From contig CAWJLS010000002.1 of assembly GCA_963843755.1 (NCBI GenBank), positions 434,001 through 498,000 on the forward strand: DNA of 64,000 nucleotides. The letters run 5' to 3'. The translations under genes and the position numbers were made by a program. How positions within the stretch are numbered: position 1 is the stretch's first letter; each line of letters begins with the position of its first letter. The notes below the pieces were generated by a model. The model was not told where the DNA came from. It searched no databases and saw only the letters and a program-made list of their open reading frames with translations. This DNA is from CAWJLS01 sp963843755 (GTDB lineage Bacteria; Acidobacteriota; Thermoanaerobaculia; Multivoradales; DATKCC01). Shown here in pieces: positions 52,543 to 62,165 of this stretch.

Positions 52543-53471
52543 GCGGCGTCGGGGAGATCGTCCGGGTCAGGGGATCCGGCCAGGAACTGCAGGTCGTAGA
52601 GCCCTCGAATCCTCGGCAGGAGGGCCGGGGTGACGGCGGTGAAGCCGCTCGGATCGAGCTCCGGGACCACCACGCCGCGGCAAGTGTAGCCGAGGTCGAG
52701 CAGGCGCTCCGCCACGGCGCGTGCGACCGGCGCGCCGTGGAGCTCGACCAGCAGGCGCGGCCGGTGCGTTTCCAGGACGTGGAGGCCGCCGGCCAGGACC
52801 ATCTCCTCGGCCCCTTCCACGTCCACCTTCATCAAGTCCGGCGGCGGTACCTCACCCGCGGCCACCAGCGAGTCGAGGGTCCGGCAGACGACCCGCTCGG
52901 TCTTCGGAGCCAAGCCGAGGTTGCGCCGCCCCTCCGAGGCGGCGCCGCCGGTGACCCGATCCAGGGTTCCCGAGGTGGACTGCATGTCGTCGACCTGGAA
53001 CGTCCCCTCCTCGTTCCGGTCGCTCAGCGCCAGCGGCAGGCACCGGACACGCTCCCCAACGCCCCCGAGGGCGACGTTCCGGCGGTAGAGGGAGAGGTTC
53101 GACGCCACCGGCTCGAAGGCGACGATCTCGCCGGCGCCGAGGGTCGCCATCAGCCGGGTGTAGAGGCCGATGTTGGCACCCACGTCGTAGACCACGTCCC
53201 CCGGCCGCGTCATGGACCGGAGAATCGCGAACGGTTCGCGCTCGGTGACCAGCGGGTCGCGGAGCCAGTAGTAGCGGTGCTGGCGCAGGCGGATCAGGAA
53301 CCGTCCGATCTCCGGGATGCGGATCTCGATCACGGGGTTCGGAAGCATCCGAAGGGCGATCCGCCCCAGCAGCGGGCGCGTGCGGAGGCGGTAGGCGATC
53401 GGCCGCAGCAGCCGGGCCAGCGGGTGCTGGTGTGGGAGCGGCGAGATGGAGGGGCTCTGGTCGTTCGGCAT
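52539..53471 (-). CDS. FkbM family methyltransferase (4 of 4)
   Basis: A 310-residue FkbM methyltransferase: DVVYDVGANIGLYTRLMATLG (SAM loop), IVAFEPVASNLSLYRRNVALGG, DLMKVDVEGAEEMVLAGG and PRLLVELHGAPV. The N-terminal 70 residues are basic and may bind membrane or the glycan. It follows the GT4 gene at 53514 by 42 bases, the only non-overlapping junction in this stretch, and is coupled to the GT2 gene by an ATGA overlap. Confidence 0.88.
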   Translation of the reverse strand: MPNDQSPSISPLPHQHPLARLLRPIAYRLRTRPLLGRIALRMLPNPVIEIRIPEIGRFLIRLRQHRYYWLRDPLVTEREPFAILRSMTRPGDVVYDVGANIGLYTRLMATLGAGEIVAFEPVASNLSLYRRNVALGGVGERVRCLPLALSDRNEEGTFQVDDMQSTSGTLDRVTGGAASEGRRNLGLAPKTERVVCRTLDSLVAAGEVPPPDLMKVDVEGAEEMVLAGGLHVLETHRPRLLVELHGAPVARAVAERLLDLGYTCRGVVVPELDPSGFTAVTPALLPRIRGLYDLQFLAGSPDPDDLPDAA

Positions 53472-53513
53472 GGCTGCGCTCGTCCCGGGGCGGGGCCCGG
53501 TCGGCTGGTCGAC

Positions 53514-54932
53514 TCAGGGGGCAGACGGAGGATAGCGCGCTCCGCCGATGCGGGACGCGGCCTCGACCAGGCCCTGCCAGGTGCTCTGGTAGTCGTGGGT
53601 GGCGAGGAGCGTCCGGTTGTGGGCGGCGACCGCGGCCGGCTCCAGGCGGAGCGCTTCCTCGAGCACCCGCGCCAGCTCCGGTGCGTCGCCGGCCGGGTAG
53701 AGGGCGCCGTTCCCCCCCTGGAAGACCAGGTCGTGGGCGGCGCCGACACGCGACGAGGCGACCACCGGAAGGCCGGCCGCCAGGGCCTCGGCGACCGACA
53801 CGCCCCAGCGCTCCTCGGCCGCCGGGTGGACGAAGAGGTCGGAGATGCCGTAAAGGGCCGGGAGGTCGGGGTAGGGGATGTAGCCGGGGAAGAGCACCCG
53901 GCCCGTCTCCCGGCCGTCCGCCGTGCCGGCCTCGTGGCGCTGTGCGTAGTCCTCGAGCGCCGCCCGCTCCGGCCCGTCGCCGCCCAGGACCAGGCGGAGA
54001 TCCTCCCCCGGCAGGGAGCAGAAGGCCCGCAGCAGGTCCCACGGCGCCTCCCGGGCACTGAACTTGGCGAGCGCCAGGACGGTCCGGGCGGTCTCCGGGA
54101 TGCCGAGCTCGTCCCGCCGCCGTCGCCGCTCCTCCGGCGAGAGCGCCGCGCCCGCCCGGAAGTGCTCCACGTCGACGGCGTAGGGGAAGAGGCCGATCCG
54201 CTCCGGCGGCACGCCGCAGGCTTCGAGGTAGCGGCGGCCCAGGGTGCCGGTGGTCAGGAACAGCCGGAACAGGCCCGCCAGCGGAAACCGGACGATCAGC
54301 CGCTTGGCGAAGGCCGGCCGCCCGTCGCCGGGGAACAGGACCGAGTCGATGCGGAGCGCCGCCGGAATCCCGGCCAGCCGCGCGGCGAGCGCCGCCGCCA
54401 GGTACTCGCGCTGCGTGTAGCCGTTGACGATCACCAGGTCGGGCCGCCGCCGGCGCACCTCCCGCGCCACCCAGCGGGCACGGTCCCAGACGCCCATCTC
54501 GATCGATCCCGCACCCGCCGGGGCCGGGTGGGTGGCGTCCCCTTCCCCCCGCGCGGGGGGGAAGGGGATCGAGGGGTCAGGGGGGCGATCGGTAGATGGG
54601 GTGGCGTCCCCTTCCCCCCGCGCGGGGGGGAAGGGGATCGAGGGGTCAGGGGGGCGATCGGTAGATGGGGTGGCGTCCCCTTCCCCCCGCGCGGGGGGGA
54701 AGGGGATCGAGGGGTCAGGGGGGCGATCAAGGACAGGCGCGGCCCAGGAGTACCCGGAGGTCAGGTCGATCCCCCAGGAGACCGTCCTCCCCAGCTCCGG
54801 ATCGTGCACCGAGCCCCCCGGTGCCGGCCGGGTGAACAGCACCTCGAAGCTGTGCTCCGGATCGGCCGCGGCGACGCGGAAGAACGGCGCCTCGAACTGG
54901 GTCGGACGCTCGACGACGAACAGGATCTTCAT
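53514..54932 (-). CDS. GT4 glycosyltransferase with internal palindromic repeat array
   Basis: A 472-residue GT-B enzyme starting MKILFVVERPTQFEAPFFRV. The donor domain has LALAKFSAREAPWDLLRAF, LGGDGPERAALEDYA and LFVHPAAEERWGVSVAEALAAGLPVVAS, the family 4 E-x7-E site. Without the repeats it would be about 400 residues. Three in-frame 23-residue copies of a palindromic DNA element (about residues 70-135) sit in the first Rossmann domain, after SGYSWAAPVL and before the helix DRARWVAREV. They probably form a surface loop, since the rest of the fold is intact. The ATG overlaps the upstream stop by 4 bases; GGGAGGTGG precedes it. Confidence 0.85.
   Translation of the reverse strand: MKILFVVERPTQFEAPFFRVAAADPEHSFEVLFTRPAPGGSVHDPELGRTVSWGIDLTSGYSWAAPVLDRPPDPSIPFPPARGEGDATPSTDRPPDPSIPFPPARGEGDATPSTDRPPDPSIPFPPARGEGDATHPAPAGAGSIEMGVWDRARWVAREVRRRRPDLVIVNGYTQREYLAAALAARLAGIPAALRIDSVLFPGDGRPAFAKRLIVRFPLAGLFRLFLTTGTLGRRYLEACGVPPERIGLFPYAVDVEHFRAGAALSPEERRRRRDELGIPETARTVLALAKFSAREAPWDLLRAFCSLPGEDLRLVLGGDGPERAALEDYAQRHEAGTADGRETGRVLFPGYIPYPDLPALYGISDLFVHPAAEERWGVSVAEALAAGLPVVASSRVGAAHDLVFQGGNGALYPAGDAPELARVLEEALRLEPAAVAAHNRTLLATHDYQSTWQGLVEAASRIGGARYPPSAP
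54532..54728. repeat. Three tandem copies of a 69-bp palindromic repeat
   Basis: Units begin at 54532, 54601 and 54670 (period exactly 69; the third is cut short). Each contains a near-perfect inverted repeat, CCCCTTCCCCCC-GCGC-GGGGGGGAAGGGG, followed by ATCGAGGGGTCAGGGGGG. Read on the minus strand each gives DRPPDPSIPFPPARGEGDAT, similar in type to other dispersed palindromic elements of bacteria that invade reading frames. Confidence 0.92.
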
Positions 54933-56210
54933 CGCCACCTCCCGCCGCGGCGCTCGATCACCTCCTGGTAGACCGCCTCCATGCGCTCGGCGACGCTCGT
55001 CCAGGCGAAGGCCCGGGCCGCCTCGGCGCCCCGCGCACCCATGGCCCGGGCGCCCTCGGGGTCGTCGAGGAGGCCCGACACCGCGGCCGCGAGCGCCTCG
55101 GGGCTGCCGTCGACCACCAGGCCCGCACCGGCGCGCTCGACCGCCGGCGCCAGGCCGACCCGCGGCGTGACCACCACCGGGGTCGCCGCGGCCATGGCCT
55201 CGAGCACGGCGTTGGCGAAGTTCTCGTGGTGGGAGGGCAGGGCGAGGGCGACGGCGTGCCGCAGCAGGGCGATCTTGTCGGCCCCGTCGACCGAGCCGGT
55301 GAAGCGGAGCCGCCCGCCGACGCCGAGCGCGGCGGCCAGGGTCTCGAGCTCGGCGCGGTGGCCGTCCTCGTCCGGGCCGGCGAGGACCAGGAGCGGTGCG
55401 GCGTCCTCGGCGCCCGCTTCCGCCGCGGGGACCGCCGGCAGCACGGCCAGGGCGCGCACCAGGCGGTCGAGCCCCTTCTTCCAGCTCAGGCGGCCGAGGG
55501 CGAGGAGATAGGGCGGGCCGTCGACGATCGCCCGCACGGCGTCGCCGAGGCCGCGATCCTCGTCGGGTTCGGCGGTCTGGCTCTGGGCGGGATCGGACTG
55601 GAACGGCGCCAGGTCGATGCCGTTGGGCACCACCCGCACCGGCGGCAGACGGAGGCCGAAGCGTTCCAGCGTCCCGGGCCTCGAGCTCGGTGGTCACGTG
55701 GAGGGCCGCCGCATGCTCGATCGTGCGCCGCTCGACCAGGCGCAGCCAGAGGCTCTTGCGCAGGCGTCCGCGCTCGGCGATGAGCTCCGGCACCAGCATC
55801 CCCCGCGGCGCGAGCAGGTAGGGCACCTGGTGGCGCTCGGCCGCCCGGGCCGCGGCCGTGGTCGGCCAGAGGAAGACCGAGTGCAGGTGGACCAGGTCGG
55901 GCCCCGGATCTCCACCCGGGGTCCTGCCCAGAGCCTTTCTCAGAGCCCTTCCCATCGCGGGGGAGCGGTAGAGCCGGCCCAGCGGGCCGCGCCGGGGGAC
56001 CGGGAAGTAGCGCACCTCGACGCCGTCGCGGTCGACCGGCTCACCGAGGGGGACGTCGAGGCGCCCGTCGCCGTGGACGTCGGTGGTGAAGACGCTCACC
56101 CGGTGACCGCGGCGGACCAGGGCGCGGCAGAGGCCGTGGACCGAGACGATCGGGCCGCCGTGGCGCAACGCCGGCAGGTAGGTGGGGACGACGTGGAGCA
56201 GGTGCATCAT
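54929..56210 (-). pseudogene. GT4 glycosyltransferase, frameshifted
   Basis: The N-terminal half (MMHLLHVVPTYLPALRHGG to ALHVTTELEARD) and the C-terminal half (from VRVVPNGIDLAPF, with ALGRLSWKKGLDRLVRA, LPSHHENFANAVLEAMAAATPVVVTP) lie in different frames. They join around 55673-55678, in a CCCGGG run, if one extra base is removed; the total, 1282 bases, is one more than a multiple of three, which fits a single insertion. Corrected, it is a normal GT4 enzyme of about 426 residues. Both ends keep ATGA overlaps with neighbours. An assembly error is at least as likely as true loss. Confidence 0.82.
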
Positions 56211-57445
56211 GGCAGCAGGCGCTCGATGAGGGCGGCGAAGCGCAGGTAGTAGGACTCCCAGGTGGCGGTCTCCGCGGCCCGGCGGGCGGCGCCGGCCAGG
56301 GAGCGGAGCGCCTCGGGGTCCCGGGCGCAGGCGAGCATGCGCTCGGCCAGGGCCTCGGCGTCCTCGACCGGCACCGTCCAGCCGCAGGCCCCCTCGCCCT
56401 CGGTCGGGCGGAGCAGATCCTTGGCGCCGACCATGGTGGAGACGATCACCGGCGTTCCCGACGCCAGGGCCTCCGCCACCACCATGCCGAAGGAGTCGTT
56501 GCGCGACGGCAGCACCAGGCAGTCGGCCGAGCGCAGCTCCACAGCCAGGGCGGCCTGGGGGACCGGGCCGACCGCCTCGACCCCCTCCCCCGCGCGCTCG
56601 AGCAGGGGGGACGAATCGCCCGGCGGACCGACGAGGCGCAGCCGCGCCCCCGGCACCGCGCGGTGGACCCGGGCGAACGCGTCGAGCAGCAGGTCGAACC
56701 CCTTGCGATGGATGGCGGCGCCGGCGAACAGGAACAGGGGCTCGCCCAGGGCGTCCGGCCGCCGGGGACCGTCCGGGGTGAACAGCTCGAGGTCCGCACC
56801 CAGCGAGACGGCGTGCACGCGGTCCGGGTCGACCCCGGCGTCGAGGTAGGTGGAGCGAGCCAGCTCCGAGACCGTCAGGATGTGGTCCGCGGCCTCGATC
56901 TCCGCCTCCTTGACCGCCACGATCCGCCGGTGGAGCGCCGGCGATTCGGTGAAGCCGTGGAGCCGGTCCTGGGCGGCATGGTGGAACGACGGCGCGTCGA
57001 GCAGGGTGGCCCAGCCGCGCCGGCGAGCCTCCCGGAAGGTGGTGAGCGCCGAGATCTCGCAGGCGATCACCGCGCCGGCGTTGACCGTGCCCAGGCGGCC
57101 GGCCGCCCAGCGGTCGAACACCCGGCAGGCGGCGAAGTCGACGCGGTCGGCCAGCCACCCGGTCACGCTCCCGGTCAGGGCAGAGCGCAACAGCAGGTCG
57201 CCGGCCCGGCGCAGCACCGGCGGATGGGCCGCCCAGCGCGCCCGGGCCGGGTCGAGGTCGACCGGCGGGTAGCGGATGAAGCGGCCGAGCAGCCGCCCCT
57301 TGAGCGTCTCCAGGTGCGCCGCGACGCTCGGCACGCCGGACCAGTAGCCGGCCAGCCTGCCCGCCCGCTCGAGCGCCAGGGCCTCCTGGTGGGAGTGCTG
57401 GCGCCCGGGGTGGGTGACCAGCACGTGACGCGGGGCGCCCGTCAT
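56207..57445 (-). CDS. GT4 glycosyltransferase
   Basis: A 412-residue GT-B enzyme: N-domain RHVLVTHPGRQHSHQEALALERAG, acceptor region with LLDAPSFHHAAQDRL, and donor domain FLFAGAAIHRKGFDLLLDAFARV and CLVLPSRNDSFGMVVAEALASGTPVIVS. It is intact. It is coupled to the genes on both sides by ATGA overlaps. Confidence 0.88.
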   Translation of the reverse strand: MTGAPRHVLVTHPGRQHSHQEALALERAGRLAGYWSGVPSVAAHLETLKGRLLGRFIRYPPVDLDPARARWAAHPPVLRRAGDLLLRSALTGSVTGWLADRVDFAACRVFDRWAAGRLGTVNAGAVIACEISALTTFREARRRGWATLLDAPSFHHAAQDRLHGFTESPALHRRIVAVKEAEIEAADHILTVSELARSTYLDAGVDPDRVHAVSLGADLELFTPDGPRRPDALGEPLFLFAGAAIHRKGFDLLLDAFARVHRAVPGARLRLVGPPGDSSPLLERAGEGVEAVGPVPQAALAVELRSADCLVLPSRNDSFGMVVAEALASGTPVIVSTMVGAKDLLRPTEGEGACGWTVPVEDAEALAERMLACARDPEALRSLAGAARRAAETATWESYYLRFAALIERLLP

Positions 57446-58912
57446 CGGCCGTCCGTGAGGCCGGAGGGGCCCGAGGAGACCAACGCGGTCGCGGCACCCG
57501 ACGGCACCGTCCGGCCGCCCCGGCCGGGCAGCGGTCTCCGGCCGTGGGCGACGGCCGGCGCCGCCTCGGTCTGGCGGTCGAGCCGGGCGACCAGGAAGAG
57601 CATGCCGCCGAAGAACCAGAAGTAGAGGCTGGCCGTGACGTTGAAGATGATGCCGGTCGGCAGGTGGGTCAGGAAGAAGAGCAGGCAGGCGACGGCGACC
57701 GACCGGCAGAACCGGTCGTGCATGTGCACGGCCATGCGGAAGGCGACCAGCACCAGGTAGAGCCGCAGACCGTAGACCGCGAGGAAGCCCAGGATGCCCG
57801 TCTCGATCATCACCCGGCCGCTCTCGTCCTCGACGATCAGCCCGGGCAGCCAGCTCACCGGCTCGTCGCCTGTGTCGACCAGCAGGCTCGCCGCCTGGTG
57901 GGTGGCGCCGATGCCGTAGCCGAGCACCCCCGCGTCGCCGGCCAGCTCGAACGGCTGGAGGAACGGCGACAGGATGCGCCCACTGGCGTCGTGGGCCGAG
58001 GCGGCGCGGCCGTAGAAGGCGTCGACGATGTCGTCCGCGGCGTAGGCCATGACCAGGGCGAAGATGCCGACCACGACCAGCACCCGGGTGATCGCCAGGA
58101 AGTTCTGCCGGTCCCGGCCGGTGGTCATCCACCAGTAGAGCGGGAACGTGACGGCGAACATCAGCACCGGCGCGCGCGAGCCGCTCACCAGCATGCCGAT
58201 CAGGGTCAGCCCGAAGGCGCCGTAGAGGATGTAGTAGCGCTTGAAGTGCCACTGAATCGTCGACAGCAGCGACAGGATCATCAACGCCGTGGCGAACAGG
58301 TACGAGACGTAGCCGGTGATGTAGGAGAAGGTGGAGGTCACCCGCACGTAGGAGCTGCTGCCGAAGGTCGAGATCGGCCGTGGTGGAGCCGCCGGTCCGG
58401 GCGTAGGTGTTGAGCGCGCTCGACGCCGGGCTGCCGAACTGGAGCAGGGCGAGCAGGCCGAGGGGGATCGCCAGCAGGGCGTACAGGTAGAGGAAGCGCC
58501 AGAGCTCCGCGCGGCTGTCGAAGGACGCCGGCAGCACCCAGAGCAGGGGCACGTAGAGGAAGTACGCCTTGAACCCGAGCAGGCCCACCAGGAGGTTCGG
58601 CAGGTCGGGGTTGAAGATCTCGATCGCGCCGATCAAGACGGAGAAGCCGAGCAGGACGATCAGCAGCGGATCGCGCACGACGCCCCGGGCCCGGCGCGAG
58701 CCGTCCGAGGCCAGGAAGCCGGCATAGGCCGCTGCCAGGAGACCGTCCTTGGCGAAGTAGATCAGGTCCTGGGCGCCGGGCAGTACCCACTTGCGCAGGG
58801 CGCCCTCGACCACCAGCAGCACCAGGGCGAGCTGAATCGTCCGGCGCCAGTGGCGGAACGCCCACAGGCCGGCCGCCAGGCAGATCAGGACGAACAGGAT
58901 GCGGCTGCTCAT
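57442..58912 (-). pseudogene. O-antigen ligase/polymerase-like membrane protein, frameshifted
   Basis: The first part (MSSRILFVLICLAAGLWAFRHWRR to TYARTGGSTTADLD) and the second (VRVTSTFSYITGYVSYLFATAL to GLTDGR) are in different frames. Together they make about 489 residues with ten or more helices and a large periplasmic loop, the layout of Wzy/WaaL-type proteins. Length is one base over a multiple of three; one extra base near 58370-58375 explains this. If functional, it polymerises or ligates repeat units at the periplasmic face. The uncorrected first frame runs on without a stop into the next gene, so frame loss would create a fusion. ATGA overlaps are kept at both ends. Confidence 0.75.
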
Positions 58913-59965
58913 CGGCCTGCCTCATCGGCCTGACGGTCGCGCCGGGGCGTGGAGCGGACCGCTCTTTCCAACACCTCCAGATAGCGCGCGGCGACCCGTG
59001 GCGCGGTGCGCTCCTCCAGGTGCCGGGCGACCGCCGCGGGGTCCGGCGGCGGCAGCTCGCCGCGCAGTGCCGCGGCCAGGGTCCGGGCGAGGTCGTGGGG
59101 GTCGCCGTTGGCCACCGTCCAGCCGCCCGGACCGACCGCCTGCCGGAGCCCTCCACCGCGGGTCGCGACCACGGCGCAGCCGCACGCCATTCCTTCGAGC
59201 GCCACGATGCCGAACGGCTCGTCGTAGCGGGACGGCACCACCAGCAGACGGTGGCGGTTGAAGGTCTCGGCCAGCTGTTCGCCGCGTTCCAGGCCGGCCA
59301 GCTCGACCCGGTCCGACAGTCCGAGGCGTTCGGCTCGGGCGCGGAGCGCGGCCTCCTCGGGGCCGATGCCGACGATCGTCAGGCCGGGGCGCAGGCCCTC
59401 CGCCTCCAGCTCCGCCAGGGCGTCGAGCAGCACGTCGCACCCCTTGTCCGAGACCAGGCGCCCGACGAACAGCAGGTCGCCGCATGCGCTCGATCTCCGG
59501 CCTGGGGAAGAAGAGATCCTGCCGATAGGGGTTGCCGATCACCGTCGTCGGCGTCTCCAGGTGCTCGGCGACCGACTCGCTGGCGGCGATCGAGGCCGCC
59601 GCCCAGCGGAGGACCCGCTGCTTGAGCCGCTCCCGCCAGGTGACCCGGCCGCTCGCATGGCGGTACCAACTGTTGTGGGAGACGACCCACGGCCTGCGCA
59701 CCAGGAGCAGTGGCCACAAGCCCTTGAGGCTCACGTTGGCCTGGAAGAAGACGTCGCCCAGCGGACCAGCCGCAGCAGGTGGAGCGGGCCCGGGCTCCGG
59801 GCCACGCCGAACGGGAACTGCTCGGGCCGTACCGTCCGCCGGCGTCGTCGTCACCACCGTCACCGCATGCCCTGCTCGGTGGAGCTCCGTGGCGACGATC
59901 TCGACCACCTCTTCGAGCCCGCCGACGCTCGGAGAAAACGCGGGAGAGTAGAGGAGGATCTTCAT
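58909..59965 (-). pseudogene. GT4 glycosyltransferase with three frame changes
   Basis: The gene begins normally (MKILLYSPAFSPSVGGLEEVVEIVATEL), shifts near 59835-59845 into a frame encoding VRPEQFPFGVARSPGPLHLL, and returns near 59757 (DVFFQANVSLKGLWPLLLVRRPWVVSHNSWY). It then shifts again near 59485-59490 into the frame with LLDALAELEAEGL and VVPSRYDEPFGIVALEGMACGCAVVAT. Each step is a one-base change, net +1, which agrees with the length of 1057. The joined protein is a complete GT4 enzyme of about 351 residues. Three indels in one kilobase suggest poor sequence quality here or an inactive gene. The ATGA junctions at both ends are intact. Confidence 0.78.
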
Positions 59966-61035
59966 CCCTGGAGGAGCTCGACAAGCCGCGCCGTCTGGCG
60001 ACGGAGATCGTGGTCAGCGTACCAGGCGCGGGCCCGTCTGGAGGCGCTCGCCAGGTCGTCGGGGGCGAGATCCGGCAGGGACTCCGGGTGGAGCCAGGGA
60101 GGCTGTCCTCCGTCGGGGGGGGCCGGCCCGACGCCCTTCCAGGCGCAGATCGGCACCGTGCCGTGGCAACAGAGCGCGGCGAAGACGGTCGACTTGCCGA
60201 GGAACGGCGGCGGATAGGGGAGGAACCCGGCGACCGCGAGGGCGAGGACCCGGCGGACCTCGTCGTCGGGCACGATCCCCAAGGCGTCGACCGGCACGCC
60301 GGCCACCGACGGCGGCAGTCCGTCGATCGGCGGCCCGACGTCGACGATCCGGCGGATGCCGAGGCTCCGGCAGACGCTTCGCAAGGCGGGCTCCTGGGGC
60401 CCGTAGGCCCGGCGGCGGGTGCCGGGGCCGCCGAAGACGACGATCCACGGCTGCCGCTGCGACGCGGACGGAACCTCGCCCGGTTCACCGACGGTCGAGA
60501 ACACCGGCGTGACCTCGATCGGTGCCGTGGCGCCCAGGCGGCGCAGCAGGTGCTCGTAGCGCGTCAGGCTGGTGGTCAGGGCGGCGCTGGCCCGGGCCAC
60601 CCGTCCGGCGATGCGGCGCTGGAGCGGGTGGAGCCAGAACGAGCTCCGCCACGGCGGCCCCGACGCGACGACCTCGTGGAAGATGGTCACCAGGCGGCGT
60701 CCTCCGGCGCCGGCGGCCCACCGCTCCAGCCCGGTGGCGAGCCAGTCGGGGCAGCCGCGGGGCTGGTAGCCGTAGTTGACGTAGTGGAGCAGGACGGTGA
60801 GAGGAGATGACTCTCGTCCGCCGGCCGTGGTTTCGACGGCCCGGACCAGGGCCTCCGGTGTACGTGTGGCCACCGACCGGACTGGGGGGGCGAGGGCGGC
60901 GTCGCCCGGCGAGCCGCTCAGCAGGGCACAGTCGACGCCGTGGCCCTCCGCCAGGGCCGTGGCCAGGCTTCGGGCGTGGGCGCCGACCCCTTCGGCCCGG
61001 TGACCGAGCCCCGGGACGATCTGCAGCACCCTCAT
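59962..61035 (-). CDS. GT-B fold glycosyltransferase, unassigned family
   Basis: A 357-residue protein beginning MRVLQIVPGLGHRAEGVGAHARSLATAL, a GT-B N-domain. It has VLLHYVNYGYQPRGCPDWL and VTIFHEVVASGPPWRSSFW in the acceptor half, and a short C-domain with VVFGGPGTRRRAYG, then FLPYPPPFLGKSTVFAALCCHGTVPI. The usual E-x7-E motif is not clear, so it may be a distant GT4 relative. It is intact and ATGA-coupled on both sides. Confidence 0.75.
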   Translation of the reverse strand: MRVLQIVPGLGHRAEGVGAHARSLATALAEGHGVDCALLSGSPGDAALAPPVRSVATRTPEALVRAVETTAGGRESSPLTVLLHYVNYGYQPRGCPDWLATGLERWAAGAGGRRLVTIFHEVVASGPPWRSSFWLHPLQRRIAGRVARASAALTTSLTRYEHLLRRLGATAPIEVTPVFSTVGEPGEVPSASQRQPWIVVFGGPGTRRRAYGPQEPALRSVCRSLGIRRIVDVGPPIDGLPPSVAGVPVDALGIVPDDEVRRVLALAVAGFLPYPPPFLGKSTVFAALCCHGTVPICAWKGVGPAPPDGGQPPWLHPESLPDLAPDDLASASRRARAWYADHDLRRQTARLVELLQG

Positions 61036-62165
61036 GACGCCTCTCCCCGTCCGGATCGTTCAGGCGGTCCGGACGCTTCCGGCCGTTTCGGCTCGGGGCC
61101 GTCAAGGACGTCGGACTCGTAGCGTTCGGCGATCCGGTCCCAGGTGAACCGCTGGAGGTATGCGGTGAGATCGCCGGCGGCGGGGAGCGTCCGGGGCGAG
61201 AGGGTGTTCGGCGGCGGAAAGGGGAAGAGGCACCCGCGGGTCCAGCCGGCCAGGTCCACGGCGGCGCCGGCCGGCGTTGCATAGACCGGCATGCCGGACT
61301 CGATCATCTCGTTCAGGGTCAGCCCCCAACCCTCGACCCGGCTGGTGAAGAGACCGACGTCGTGCTCGGCGAGCAGGTGGGCGAGCCGTGCGCGGTCGAA
61401 GTGGGGAACCCAGCGGATCGTGCCGCGCTCGAGCAGGTCCGCGGGCAGGCCGCGGGCCGCTTCGTCGCCGCTGCCGGCGATGGTGAAGCGGTCGTCGGGA
61501 TGGGTCTTCGACCGGCGGACGATGTAGCGCACCAGTCGCCGGGTCCCCTTGTGGGCCGTCCAGCGCCCGATCCACAGGAAACGTAGACCGGCGCCCACCG
61601 GTGGCGTGCGGCCGTGGCGGACGGTGGCCAGCTCCTGCTGGCGGAGCCCGGACGGAGCGCAGCCGTAGGTCCGGATCTTGGCGGCGAGCCATGGAAAGCG
61701 TCGCCGGAGCCAGCGCTCTTCGAGAACCCCGAGTGCGAGCACCCGGTCGGCCCGCTGCCAGCCGCCGATGGTCGCGCCGACGAAGGTCAGGTCGTAGGTG
61801 ACGTGGAAGGGGAACCGCGCCGACGGCGGCCAGCGCAGGGCTTCGCTCCGCAGCGTGCTCCAGCGGTAGCGCAGGTCGGGTTGCAGGCTGCGGGCGACCG
61901 TCCGTGCGGCCGAGGCGACGCGGCGGCTGATGGACACGGCCGGCAGGTCGACGACGTCGAACGGTCCGGCGCGCTCCAGGTGGCCTTCGATCGCGCGCCG
62001 CTGCCGCTGCCAGAGCTCCCACCAGCGGGCGCCGTCGAGAGACCCGGGCGACCAGGCCTCCACCGTGTGTCCGCGGCGGCGCAGGGCCTCGGCCAGGTTG
62101 AGGGTCACCTGCGCCGCGCCCAGCTCTGCCAGCAGCGGTACGTGGCTGACGAGGAGGAGCCTCAT
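61032..62165 (-). CDS. GT4 glycosyltransferase
   Basis: A 377-residue GT-B enzyme: MRLLLVSHVPLLAELGAAQVTLNLAEALRRRGH at the start, donor domain FLWIGRWTAHKGTRRLVRYIV and VGLFTSRVEGWGLTLNEMIESGMPVYAT carrying the E-x7-E type site. The ATG at 62165 is used; the frame extends upstream only as a shadow of the next gene. Its C-terminus is Pro/Glu-rich. The stop overlaps the next ATG. Confidence 0.86.
   Translation of the reverse strand: MRLLLVSHVPLLAELGAAQVTLNLAEALRRRGHTVEAWSPGSLDGARWWELWQRQRRAIEGHLERAGPFDVVDLPAVSISRRVASAARTVARSLQPDLRYRWSTLRSEALRWPPSARFPFHVTYDLTFVGATIGGWQRADRVLALGVLEERWLRRRFPWLAAKIRTYGCAPSGLRQQELATVRHGRTPPVGAGLRFLWIGRWTAHKGTRRLVRYIVRRSKTHPDDRFTIAGSGDEAARGLPADLLERGTIRWVPHFDRARLAHLLAEHDVGLFTSRVEGWGLTLNEMIESGMPVYATPAGAAVDLAGWTRGCLFPFPPPNTLSPRTLPAAGDLTAYLQRFTWDRIAERYESDVLDGPEPKRPEASGPPERSGRGEAS

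Noticed and set aside
54532..54728. CRISPR array
   Set aside because: Units are contiguous 69-bp tandem copies with no unique spacers and lie inside a coding frame; no cas genes are present.
53514..57497. Single 1327-residue fusion glycosyltransferase
   Set aside because: The long frame is an accident of frame changes and lack of stops. Two separate GT4 genes with proper starts and ATGA junctions explain the region.
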